In this document: piece by piece, positions 1 to 10,445 of the stretch
Layout of the letters: each line of letters opens with the position of its first letter
How positions within the stretch are numbered: position 1 is the stretch's first letter
Origin: Aselliscus stoliczkanus
Taxonomy: Eukaryota; Chordata; Mammalia; Chiroptera; Hipposideridae
Length of the DNA stretch: 64,000 nt
Direction of reading: 5' to 3'
Assembly (NCBI GenBank): GCA_033961575.1
Contig: CM066728.1
Span: 30,876,352 to 30,940,351, forward strand
The notes under the pieces: model-generated
The model's input: only the letters and a program-made list of their open reading frames with translations
What the model was told of the DNA's origin: nothing
The model's database searches: none
Translations under genes and position numbers: made by a program

Positions 1-664
1 AGGCTTCTGGAGAATGGCTAGCACAAGGGCCATGCAGAGAGAACAGGACTGGTATAAACAGGCCAGGTGACTGCTGCTTAGGTCAACACTGAGAGAGGCG
101 TCAGGAAACAGAGTCACAGAAGAAGTAGAAATTCAGATCATTTATATAATCATTTTGAGCATTAAATCAGACAATATTTGTAATATTTTTGGCATACAGT
201 GGTGCCCAGAACAAAGGGGCAACTTTAGTTTTTACATCTAAAACAAGCATATCATGGCAATTTAGAAGGACCAAGTTCAGGTTTCATAAAAGTATAAATT
301 GAATTCGGTAACATATGGATATGTAATGACCTAAAGGAACTACAATTCTCAGATGTAATGATCTGAGTATGTATCGGATTTATCATTCAGTGGAAAACTG
401 GTAAAGAGACTAATAAAGGGTTTTATAGATTTGGCTTACATAATGAACACTCTTTTAAATAGAGTACAAGAATTTTTAATATAACCCCTGGTGTTTCCAT
501 CCAGAAGGGTCTTAATTATAAAAGATCCCAGTCAGCAAGATTATCTGAAGACAGTGGCTGGGAATGAAGCAGTTGCTGGCGTCACCAAAGGCCATTTTGC
601 ATTCAGTTAGCTTTGATTAAGAGAGCAATCAGGTCCCAGATCAAGCAAATATCAGACCAAACAA
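1..664. other. Unassigned AT-rich DNA
   Basis: No gene, no long open frame and no repeat that I recognise. Likely intergenic or intronic single-copy DNA. Confidence 0.5.
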
Positions 665-1145
665 TTCAGGAATACTGGCCTGCGAGTGTGGTCCCAAAGA
701 TGTCAGCTTCTTTAGCCCCAGAACCTGTGAGTAGGTTCCCTTATCTAGCCAAAAGTATTTTTCAAATGTGATTAAGTCAAAAATCTTGAGATGGGGGGTT
801 ATCCTGGATTATCCAAGTAGGCCAACGTCATCACATGGGTCTTCAGAAGAGGGAGTCAGGAGAGAAGGGTCAGAGAGACAGATGGGAATAGGCTACACCG
901 CTGGCTTTGAGTGAAAGATAAAGACACGAGTCAAGGAATGCTGGCATCCTCCAGAAGCTGAAAAGGCAAAGCAATGATTTTCCACTTCGAGCACCCCAGA
1001 ATGGCTACAGCACTGTGACACTTGGATTTTTACTCCAGGGGACCAGTGTTGGACTTCTGATGTTCAGAACTGCAAGGAACTATATGTGTGTTGTTTTAAG
1101 CCATTACATAGGATTTTGTTACAGCAGTGATAGGTAACTATACCG
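665..1145 (+). mobile_element. Ancient MaLR-type (MLT1-like) solo LTR
   Basis: About 480 bp with the recognisable layout of mammalian MLT1-type LTRs. It has a phrase like GTGATTAAGTCAAAAATCTT followed by a GATGGGG...TTATCCTGGATTATCC block, then a TCTTCAGAAGAGGGA block, a GAACTGCAAGGAACT block, and a terminal TTTAAGCCATTACATAGG...TTTGTTACAGCAGTGATAG segment. No internal retroviral coding sequence adjoins it, so it looks like a solo, diverged LTR of a non-autonomous ERVL-MaLR element. No protein is encoded. The family is assigned from memory of the consensus; the exact subfamily cannot be given. Confidence 0.65.
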
Positions 1146-1424
1146 CGGAATAGAACAGTTAGTATGAGAGCACTATATCAAAAAGAGGTAGAATAAAGAA
1201 AAAACCCAAATCAAGACTTTTGAAAAAGTTCCCTTAGACTTTAGGATGGGCTAGGAGTGGCAAAATCTCCCAAGCTAACTTGAAGTGAAGGATGACAACT
1301 GAAACCCAATTTCATTTTGAAGTATGATTGTCTTCAAAGGTATGGGATGTACATGGAGTATGGAATCTATGGCTGGTTGCATTGTTGCTTTGCTGCTTTT
1401 CCTAAAACTTCCCTACTAGAGAAG

Positions 1425-1652
1425 GATATGGGCTCTGAAAGCCCACAGCCTGTGTTTGAATCCTGGCCCTGACATGAACTGTATAGACTTACGACAGAGG
1501 GAAAACACCTATACTCTGGGCATTATTTTTCTTACCTAGGACGTGTCAAATGAAGAATATCTGCCTCATAATCCTACTGTGAGGATTAACAGAGTGAATA
1601 TGTAAACCCACCTACAGCAGTGTCTGGCACGTAGTAAGTACATGGAAAGGTT
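1425..1652 (+). repeat. MIR SINE, diverged
   Basis: Order of MIR landmarks on the plus strand: GTTTGAATCCTGGC (B-box region), then a degenerate core, then ACTGTGAGGATTAA and CAGTGTCTGGCACGTAGTAAG near the 3' end. This is the ancient tRNA-derived mammalian-wide repeat. The copy is old and transcriptionally dead. Confidence 0.75.
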
Positions 1653-1999
1653 TTGTCATGTTATTCTTCAGTTCTCACATCACCAAAATTAGAATCATCT
1701 TTTATTATATACTAACACATTCACAAAGAGAAAATTTTATCATGCATCACATGCTAGATAGTATTTCACCATGTTTTACCTGTTTAAATAAAAAAATTAT
1801 CTTAACTTGTAAAAGTCTTTCATGAAATTTACCAATGCCATGAGGCTTAGACAATATTGACAAGATTGCAAAACTATATTTAGGAATGAAATAAACCCAG
1901 GCATGATGTTACGCTTAAGAGTAACTTAGGACCCAAACCATATAAACTAGGGGGAATGTGTTATCAAATCATCTGCTTTGAATATCTTGATTTATATTC
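1653..1999. other. Unassigned AT-rich DNA
   Basis: No gene or recognisable repeat seen. Confidence 0.45.
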
Positions 2000-2069
2000 T
2001 GAGGGTTATATTTCTTTTTTTTTATTTAAAAAAGAATTAAAAATTAAAAAAATTGAGGGTTATATTTCT
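2000..2069. repeat. 38-bp A/T-only insertion flanked by 16-bp direct repeat
   Basis: The 16-mer TGAGGGTTATATTTCT occurs at 2000-2015 and again at 2054-2069. The 38 bp between them are almost only T then A runs. The duplication length is typical of L1-machinery target-site duplications, and the insert looks like just the poly(A)-type tail of an extremely 5'-truncated retroinsertion, or a polymerase-slippage product. Confidence 0.7.
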
Positions 2070-2319
2070 GAACAACATCTTCACTGCTATTATATAGATG
2101 ATCACCACTGAATCCTAGAGGAGGAGAAAGAAAGAGGAAGGGACTGAATAAAGGGAGCTGTGATATAAGCTTCAAGGGATAGCAATGATTATCTACATTG
2201 TTCACCATTATAACCCCGCCCAGGGCTCCATCCTTGGAAAAGAGTTGGCATTCAGTTAATATTGTTCATGATGCAATACATGAACTGAAACTTCCTGGTG
2301 ATTACTTGGAGTCAGATTA

Positions 2320-2470
2320 TCAGTTAATCCTCCTAAGAACCTTTTGAGATAAATATGAGTATTCTTGTTTTATTTGAAATCTTTCTGATAGTATTCTTTT
2401 ATAGATGATAAAACTCAGGCCCAGAGGAATTCACTAGTTTGCTCAAGATATTATTATGATATATTGAGAT
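2320..2470 (+). repeat. Possible MIR fragment
   Basis: Contains the MIR-like phrase AAACTCAGGCCCAGAGGAATTCAC followed by GTTTGCTCAAGAT, matching the conserved gagg-aaactgaggc...agaggttaa...ttgccca region. The rest is diverged. Confidence 0.45.
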
Positions 2471-3602
2471 TCAGAACCAAGTCTATATAACTCCACCATG
2501 TGAAGTTTTTACATTCTCACATTAAAAACACAAACAGTTTGACATTACTGCAATCATTTTTTCCCAGGGCACAATTGTATAGTCAGCCCATAGGGGTGGG
2601 CCGGGGGAACAGCTGGAAGTGGAATGACATGCACCACCTTTTAAGTGGTCTCAGTGGGTACTATTCCACCAATAGGACCGAGCCCCTAGGCTTTGAATAA
2701 CAAATGGAAGCTACAACATACATTATAATTTAGTTAGGATATACAATCTAAAACTGTGAGCATACTTTATTTTATAATGGTACCTATGAGAGCAGGTGTA
2801 CACACATGCAGATCAGGACTAGTAGGGTCAGTTCAGGTCAGGCAGATTCAATTAGAGAGAAAAATTGGTGTTACAACTACAAGCTATTGTTCATAATGAA
2901 CTTCAGGTAAATCAGATCAGATCCATCATCCCTTTCAGCCCAGAGAGTTTCAGGCACAAGCCCTGCTGATGGTGGATCAATAGAATCATCACATACAAAG
3001 GCTCTCAAATATGTACTTACTACTCGTTGACATGTTGTTGATTGCTACGATACTTACTACAGTATTTCTTGCAATGCAAACTGTATAGCCTCAATTCCTA
3101 GACAGTGCCTAGATGACATTTTTCAAGTTCGCCATTTATTTGGCAGGCATCTATGTATCTTTTTTAGATTATTTCCTTAATATCTAAGCAGGTTCCTTGC
3201 CAACATCCTCACTTCAAATTTGGTGGAAAAGTTTTAGCTTTAATGCAGTGGACACACCCTAATTCTATACACTCATGAAGACATTTGGCATACCGAGGGG
3301 GATAGACAACTTCAAGGACTGCATTTGTACGAGGGATGTTGATTTAGATTATGTTAGATAACGAACCAGGCATTTTTGCAGAGTTTGTAAACCCAAGCAT
3401 CCTGATTAGACTTCTCTACATTTAAGTCTGGTCAGTCATGAGTGTGTTTATATCACAATTCAAAACAAAAGAAGAAAACATTAAGAAAGATGAGCCATTT
3501 ATTCATAAATATATAAAATATTGTAATATTAATAAGCTTCTCCAAATCCCAGGGAGTATGTCATGTGCAACTCTGTACCTCTTCTTGCTAAATGTATGAG
3601 TT
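2471..3602. other. Unassigned DNA
   Basis: No gene supported. A GC-richer patch lies near 2580-2690 and includes a 66-codon frame without recognisable motif; I see no splice or promoter context that would make it a gene. Confidence 0.4.
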
Positions 3603-3609
3603 TATTTAC

Positions 3610-3661
<52 letters not shown>

Positions 3662-3765
3662 TTGAGGGCAGTGTCACTGGGCCTCATATGTAGAACCCGA
3701 ACCGGGACCGCTGGCTTCCCAAGCCAGCGCTTGACCACCATGCCACTCGGCCAGCCCTATTTACA
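3603..3765 (-). mobile_element. Short tRNA-derived SINE, antisense, with (TTTA)n tail
   Basis: Read on the minus strand, the head GGCTGGCCGAGTGG (A-box-like), the arm GCGCTGGCTTGGGAAGCCAGC and the B-box-like CCCGGTTCGGGTTC are followed by GGCCCAGTGACACTGCCCTC. The copy then passes directly into a (TAAA)n tail, which appears as about 55 bp of TTTA repeats on the plus strand (about 3608-3662). The 8-mer TATTTACA at 3603-3610 and 3758-3765 is a plausible target-site duplication. The tail has become a microsatellite. Confidence 0.85.
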
Positions 3766-4660
3766 CCTTTTAAATACCTACTTGAGTCCATAATTATATT
3801 AAGGAAGTATGTATGGCAACATTTGAGACACATTAGTACAAAACTCAGAAGAGTAAAGGTCCTCTTTTCCAAGAAACACCACATAAATCACATTGAATAC
3901 ATTTTTACATATTTGCCACTAAACATTCTCAGCCTCAATATTTCTTTTCCTATTAATAAATGTTAAGCAGTAATTTCAATCTAGTTATCAGACTGCTCAT
4001 ATACTCAAGCATAACATTAAATATTTGGTGTGATAAAATCAGCTGATGATGAGTTATGATTATGGTACATAATAATTATAATGATTATTGATTTTTTTTC
4101 AATAATCTGACTGGTCTGTTTAAATGTGATGAATCCTGCATAGCATTTTAAATTATGATAAATCTATTCAAGGCAAAATATGATTTTTCTAATATTCCTA
4201 TTGAGGCAGATTTATTTGTGATATTTTGTATGGAATGATATTTTGACTATCAAGGTATTACCCATGATCTCCAAAAGAAGGACTTTATATAAAAATATAT
4301 TGAACTCCATATTACATTTATAAAATGACTTATTACAATTAGGTTCATTTTCAAAAATTAAGAAGATTGAATTTTTAATAAATATGTCTGAATTAGTCAT
4401 CCTTTGGAATTACATGGATATATTCATATTAAATTAAAGGGAGGTAAATACATGTAAAGAAGTAAAAATCTGTGATTCCTATATGCAGAGAAAGTAACTA
4501 TATGAATTTTTCCACCTTACAACTCCATCTTGAGTTGCAACTCAGGAAAAGAACGAAGGGAAGATTAAACCACAATGATATAATATATTTAATTTCCCCC
4601 CATTTTTCTTACCAGATAAATACCATGATCAGACAAGCATCAAGTGTTGCCTACCACTTA
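3766..4660. other. Unassigned very AT-rich DNA
   Basis: Nothing recognisable beyond AT-rich single-copy sequence. The open frames here are short and without motifs. Confidence 0.45.
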
Positions 4661-4661
4661 C

Positions 4662-4823
4662 TTTTTAAATTATGGTTAGTTCCAGGTATATAAAACAACA
4701 AAGTGATTAGACATTTACACGCCTCACAAAGTGATACCCCAGCAAGCCTACTACCCATCTGACACTGTACATAGCTATTAAAATACCACTGACAATGTTC
4801 CCTATGCTGTATTTTATATCCCC

Positions 4824-4881
<58 letters not shown>

Positions 4882-7488
4882 TTGGCATTCAATATTAGTT
4901 TCAGGTGTACAACACAGTGGTTAGGCATTTGTATAATTTATGAAGTGATCCCCCCAATAAGTCTAGTACCCATCTGACACAATACATAGTTTTTACAACA
5001 TTATTGACTATATTCCCCGTACTGTATTTCACATCCCATGACTATTATGTCACTACCAATTTGTACTTCCTAATCCCTTCACCTTTCTCACCTACACCCC
5101 CCAACCTCCTCCCATCTAGCAACCATCAGTTTGTTCTCTGTATCTATGTGTTTATTTCTATTTTGTTTGTACATTGTTTTGTTTGTACGTGTATTCTGTT
5201 CTTTAGATTCCACATATAAATGAGCTCATATGGTATTTGTCTTGTTCAGTCTGACTTAATTCATTTAGCATATGACCACTAGTTCCATCCGTGTTGTTGC
5301 AAATGGTAAGATTTCATTCCTTTTATGGCTTAGTAATACTCCCTTGTATATATGTACTACAATTTCTTTTATCCAATCATCTATTAATGGGCATTTCAGT
5401 TGTTTTCATATCTTGGCTATTGTGAATAGCACTGCAGTAAATATAGGGGTGCATATATCTTTCAAATTAGTGTTTTGGACTTCTTTGGATTTCTTTACCC
5501 AGGAGTAGAATTGCTGGGTCATTAGGTAGTTTAATTTTTAACTTTTTAAAAAACCTTTGTTATGGTTTCTATGTCCTTCTTTATGCTTAGTACCTTTTTG
5601 TTGAAGTTCTCACTAAGTTCCTTAAGCATTCTTATTACCAGTGTTTAAAACAGTCTGTGGTAAGTTGGTTGCCTCCATTTCATTTAGTTCTTTTTCTGGA
5701 GGTTTCTCCTGTTCTTTCATATGGGACATGTATCTTTCCTCCATCTGGTTGCCTCTCTCTGTTTTCTTCCATGTATTCCTACATCTCTCAGTCTTTCTGG
5801 GTGGCCTTAGGTAGTACTTGTCCTGTGTGGTCCAGTGGTGCAGTCTCTGATCACCTGTGCATGTGTCCCAGGAGTGTTTCTTGTATTCTTCTGTTGTAGT
5901 TGAGCCTTAATGGCTTTTGTCGACTCAGTGTGGGACTGACTCTAGGTTGACTAGCTGTAAGGACTGGCTATGCCCACAAAGTATGAGTGGCTGTGTGGGG
6001 GTGACCTCTCAGAGGGGGATTTGCCCCTATTGGCTCTTGTACCTGTTGATATCACCCTTTGAGTGTGCCACTTTTGGGGAGAATTGGGTAGTAATCTGGT
6101 GTGGTCTGAAGCCAGCCTCGGGGTATGTTGTTTCTGTCGTCTCTTGGGAGAGGCTCCTATGAAGGCCAATTTCAGCCTTGCCTGTGACTGATCCAGAGCT
6201 AGCTGGTAGGAGCTACAAAGCTATATGTAGTTCACTGCTCTGTGCTGGACCTGGAGCATGTGTGGGTGGACTCTTTGTGAACTGAGGCCGGCTGCCCCCA
6301 GTACTGGTCTTGGGTAGCTTAGCACAAGGCCCAGGGCCCCTGTAGGCCTATTGCCACCTGCCAGCTGCCTATAAGGCTCAGCCATCGAAGGAGTCTCCTT
6401 AGGTGTACAGGCCAGGCTGGTTGATCAGGTGTTAAGAGTGTCCCGTGCGATTCAGCACTAGTTGGACAATGTCCCGGGAAGTCACACAGTATGGATGGTG
6501 TTTTTTTCATAGTCACTGCAGATTCAGTTCATGTGCCAGGCCCACTTTGCTAAATGCCCTCAGAACGTCACAGCCAGCCACCGCTTGTCTCAGACCTACA
6601 GATCCCTGAGAGCTGCCCAAGAGAGGCTGCAGCACAAGTTGTGGCTGACTGCCCCCCACTGAAAGTTTTCCCAGATTACCACTGGCCTTCAACTGCTACT
6701 AATGGCTTCTGCAGCTTGTGGTAGGGCTGGTGGCCAGGAATCGAGAGTGTCCCTGGTGATGCAGCAGTATCTGGGCAGGGTGAGGACTCAGGCATCACCA
6801 AGGTGGTGAGCATATATGGAATTTACCAGACTAATGCGGACTCATATTTGGTCCTTTGGGGGAGGTTTCAACATGGAAAAGATGGTGCCCTCCTGTAGAC
6901 TAAATGTGAAATAGGCTCCACACAGGGACAATGGTGCTGCCCTTCCAGCCCTCGGACCACAACCACAGAACTCAGTTTTTTCCCGTATGTCTCTGGCACC
7001 CCTTGAGTTGCCCCCACTCCACTGGAGACCAGGTGAGTGCCTGTGCACAAGGGAGTCTGTGTGTGGGCCCTTTAGGAGGATGTCTGGGTCTCCAGCCACC
7101 TTCCATCTCACAAGGATGGATAGAGTACTCTCTGATTTTCACCACCAGATGTTGTGGGGACCCCTCTTTACAGCACAGGGTCACTAGGCTGGAAACCTAT
7201 TATGGAATTGGGGCCCCTCCCTCTTCCAAGGGTCTCCACCACCAAGTTGTCCCTCCTGGTGTTCCACCACTACCTGTGGGTTTGGGGTCAGCCCATTTCA
7301 TGTCTCTATCACTCCTACCAAACTCAATGTGGCCTCTTCTTTTTATCCTTGTTTATAGCAGTTCTGTTCAACTAGTCTTCAGATGATTATTGAGGCTGAT
7401 TGTTCTATAATTTAGTTGCAATTTTGATTTGATCCTAGGAGGCAACCATCATAGCATTTACCTAATCTTCTATCTTTGACTTTCTCCT
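4662..7488 (-). mobile_element. L1 element, antisense, with large internal deletion
   Basis: On the plus strand it runs from an L1 3' UTR (two TTCAGGTGTACA-type modules near 4681 and 4901) through the last part of ORF2 (about 5240-5530, matching the ORF2 end at 28320-28640). It then jumps at about 5530-5570 into the start of ORF1 and the 5' UTR (matching 32885 onward of the full L1), ending with a degenerate copy of the L1 5' terminus near 7488. About 4.2 kb, most of ORF1 and ORF2, is missing. No functional protein remains. Confidence 0.8.
4827..4878. repeat. (AT)n microsatellite inside L1 3' UTR
   Basis: About 52 bp of uninterrupted AT dinucleotides between the two 3' UTR modules of the L1. 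It has expanded from the AT-rich junction of the modules. Confidence 0.95.
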
Positions 7489-7521
7489 CCACTTTTTTTG
7501 TTGTTGTTGTCTTTTTCCAAT

Positions 7522-7680
7522 ATGTGAAAGCATGGGTCGGCCGAGTGGTGTGGTGGTTAAGCACTGGCTTCAGAAGCCAGCGGCCCCGGTTCAGGTCCCA
7601 CATCTGAGGGCCAGTGACACTGCCCTCAAAACAAAACAAAACAAACAAACAAACAAACAAAATATATATATATGAAAGCC
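7522..7680 (+). mobile_element. Short tRNA-derived SINE, sense
   Basis: Begins near 7534 with GGGTCGGCCGAGTGGTG, has the GGTTAAGCACTGGCTTCAGAAGCCAGC arm in interrupted form, and a CCCCGGTTCAGGTCCCA B-box. It stops at GACACTGCCCTC before an A-rich tail (CAAAA/CAAA repeats, then AT). Near-duplicates TATGTGAAAGC upstream and ATATGAAAGC at about 7670 are the likely target-site duplication. It lies only about 45 bp beyond the 5' end of the deleted L1. Confidence 0.85.
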
Positions 7681-8365
7681 TTTGGTGTGGTATCCATCAG
7701 CTTATTTTAAATCAAACTGACATTAGCTAATATGGATTAGCTGCAGGAACTAAATAACAGAGAATTGATACAAAACCACTGTGACAACTTCACTGTAGAA
7801 AATGTAAGGACTCATCCATAATGTAGCCATTGATTTGAAGAAGTATTGAACCTAACTGTTTCACCAATAACTTATAGCAGGTTACAAAGTGGTGTGAAGT
7901 TATCTACTTCTAAGTCTATATTTCAGTCTAGGCAGTAGGCCTACATTTTACAAAATATACAGCTCTTATATATCTATTCATTCTTTTATTTAATAACTAT
8001 TATGTTGTTATCTTGTGATTTGCAGTGTGCCAAGTAAGAGGAGATATCTAAATGAATAGGATTTAAGGTTCCTGTTGATGAATTTTAACAAACTTGTAAT
8101 TTTTGTTGTTGTTGTTATGACAAGCAGGTGTTAAAGTACTGAAATTTATTTGCTTCCTTTCTTCTCCTTCCTCTTATTGAGTCACATTTTACTTTATACT
8201 AATCTTCACTTTTTTTTCCTCTCTTTCACTTGACCTTCCTTCATCTTTATAATTATTTATTAAACATACAATATATGTGATTAATACCAATTTACCTCAT
8301 AAAGGGACCTAGCAATGAAAGATTTTATTGCTAGTAAGTGAATAAAACAGGTATATAAAAAAGTT
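7681..8365. other. Unassigned DNA
   Basis: No gene, no recognised repeat. Confidence 0.45.
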
Positions 8366-8403
8366 ATAGATAGATAGATAGGTAGGTAGATAGATAGATA
8401 GCT

Positions 8404-8454
<51 letters not shown>
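8366..8454. repeat. (GATA)n tetranucleotide repeat
   Basis: About 88 bp of TAGA/GATA units with GGTA variants near 8381-8388 and a GCTA interruption at 8401. Interrupted near the left, pure toward the right. Confidence 0.95.
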
Positions 8455-8535
8455 TCTCAAGAGAATGACACAGATAATTCATAACTCTTTTGGTCTGACT
8501 TTTTCCTTTGATTCCATTTTGTGTCATTTTCCCCA

Positions 8536-8537
<2 letters not shown>

Positions 8538-8595
<58 letters not shown>
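8538..8595. repeat. (TA)n microsatellite
   Basis: About 58 bp of uninterrupted TA dinucleotides, self-complementary and able to form a cruciform. Confidence 0.95.
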
Positions 8596-8598
<3 letters not shown>

Positions 8599-9719
8599 GA
8601 TGATGCAGGAGGGATATAATCTATAACTACAATAGTTCTTTTGTGTTCCCTACATTAGTTGATCATGATATACCTATTCCCACAAATTTTGTTGTTTTCA
8701 TGAGAAATCCAGGGTAGCCCAGTACAGAGATTTTTACCTGGTGTATAATACAACACCCCTGTGGGCAGGATGTTGGTTATTGATCTCATCAACACTTAGG
8801 AGAGCTGGTAGATTTTTTGCCATAAAGGGCCTTGTCAACTATCTTAGATTGCCATACAAGAAAATATCATTTTCTATGTGTGTGATGATGTGAAAACTTT
8901 CATTGTGACACTAGTAACTAAAATATTGTTTACAGTCCACACTAGCTAGCAAGTACAAAGATTTACTTTTGCATTATTTTAAAACAAGCAGTTTAAAAAT
9001 ATGGAATGTCCTCCTCCTTTTCTTCTCTCTACCCTCTTCACAAATGAGAACCTCAGAAAAAAATCCCTATACATTACCAATATTTAAGAACCTTATTTAG
9101 ATTTTACTTTGAAATACACTAAATTCTTAAATTATTATAGGAATTGTTATTCTTTTTAAAATATTTAAACTTCCCTACCAAAGAGAAATATGTAAGGTGC
9201 CTGCATTTATTCGGGTTTATAATATATCTCAATAATTTTTTAGTATTCTTTATATAGATCATAAAACTTCTCATCAGGATTAATATTAATCCCTAATACT
9301 ATATATTTCTACACACTGTATATACAATTCTTCTATTAAAAATTAGATCGGGTTTTTTCAGTTTTATAAGTGGTCAATGGCATTATACAAGATTATTATT
9401 GAGTGTATTTTTTCTTTCATTTCACAACACTAATGAATCTTGTAATTCTGGTGGTCTTTCAATTGTTTCCTTATGTTTTCCAGCGTTCAAGGAAAATATA
9501 TTATTTGCAAATTAAAATTTTAAAAGTTGGGAAGCCCATCATAAGATAGTATATTACATATTATTCAAGAACATCAAAAAAAGAGCTTTTTTGGACCAGA
9601 AAGAAGAGAAACACAGAGTTAAGTCTGCTCCATTCAAAATTCCTTCTCTGTAGCAAATTATTTGGATGTGACTGAATAACTACTACAATTTTCCATTTAT
9701 ACCTTATAATCTTATTTTC
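8596..9719. other. Unassigned AT-rich DNA
   Basis: No gene or clear repeat visible. Confidence 0.4.
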
Positions 9720-9895
9720 CCAGGTTTTTTGGGATATAATTTACATGTTCCATTGTCTAAGTTTAAAGTAAGTGTACAATCTGATTTTCTGCTGAACACA
9801 CACACACACACACCTATATATAAATGATTTCTACAATAGGGTTAGTTAATACCTTCATCACCTAACATAATCATTTTTTTTTTTTTGTAGCAAAA
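9720..9895 (-). mobile_element. Old L1 3' UTR fragment, antisense
   Basis: The plus strand carries a GGGATATAATTTACATGTTCC block and later GTTAGTTAATACCTTCATCACC, phrases typical of the antisense of mid-age mammalian L1 3' ends. It contains a short (CA)n at about 9798-9813. Confidence 0.5.
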
Positions 9896-10078
9896 ACAAT
9901 TAGGAGCTAGTTAAATATAGTACTACCATTTGATCCAGCAATTCCACTACTGGGTATATATCCAAAGGAAATGAAATCATGATCTCCAGGAGCTATTGGC
10001 ACTTCCTTATGCATTGCAGCATTATTCACAATATGGAAACAATTTCAGTGTTCCTCTATAGATGAATGGATGAAGATG

Positions 10079-10129
<51 letters not shown>

Positions 10130-10445
10130 ATATTATTCAGCCATGAGAAAGAAGGAAATCTTGCCATTTATAATAACATAGATGAACCCTGAGAACATTA
10201 TGCTAAGTGAAAGAAACAGAGTAAGACAAATACTGCATGATATCACTTATATGTGGAATCTAAAAAGTCAAATTCAATGAAATGGAGAGTAGAAAGGTGG
10301 TTGCGAGGGGTTGGAGAGGCAGGGTAGGATAAATTGAGAGATGCTGGTCAAAGCATACAAACTTCCAGTTATAAGATTTATAAATTCTGGAAAATAATGT
10401 ATAACATAGTGACTATAGTTAACAATACTGTATTATACCATACGT
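9896..10445 (+). mobile_element. L1 3' end (ORF2 C-terminus and 3' UTR), sense, mid-age
   Basis: Contains degenerate ORF2 C-terminal coding: CCATTTGATCCAGCAATTCC, ACTACTGGGTATATATCC, GCAGCATTATTCACAATA and a later ATGGATGAA. After an inserted CA tract come TATTATTCAGCCATGAGAAAG, then TATCACTTATATGTGGAATC and the 3' UTR. The reading frame is broken. It is opposite in strand to the adjoining old L1 piece. Confidence 0.85.
10086..10126. repeat. (CA)n microsatellite within L1 ORF2 relic
   Basis: About 41 bp of CA dinucleotides in the place where L1 ORF2 normally encodes the short segment before the Tyr-Tyr-Ser-Ala-like motif. Confidence 0.95.

Noticed and set aside
3640..3757. tRNA gene
   Set aside because: The tRNA-like head belongs to a SINE with tail and target duplication, repeated elsewhere in the window; stems are imperfect. 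The same holds for the other five copies.
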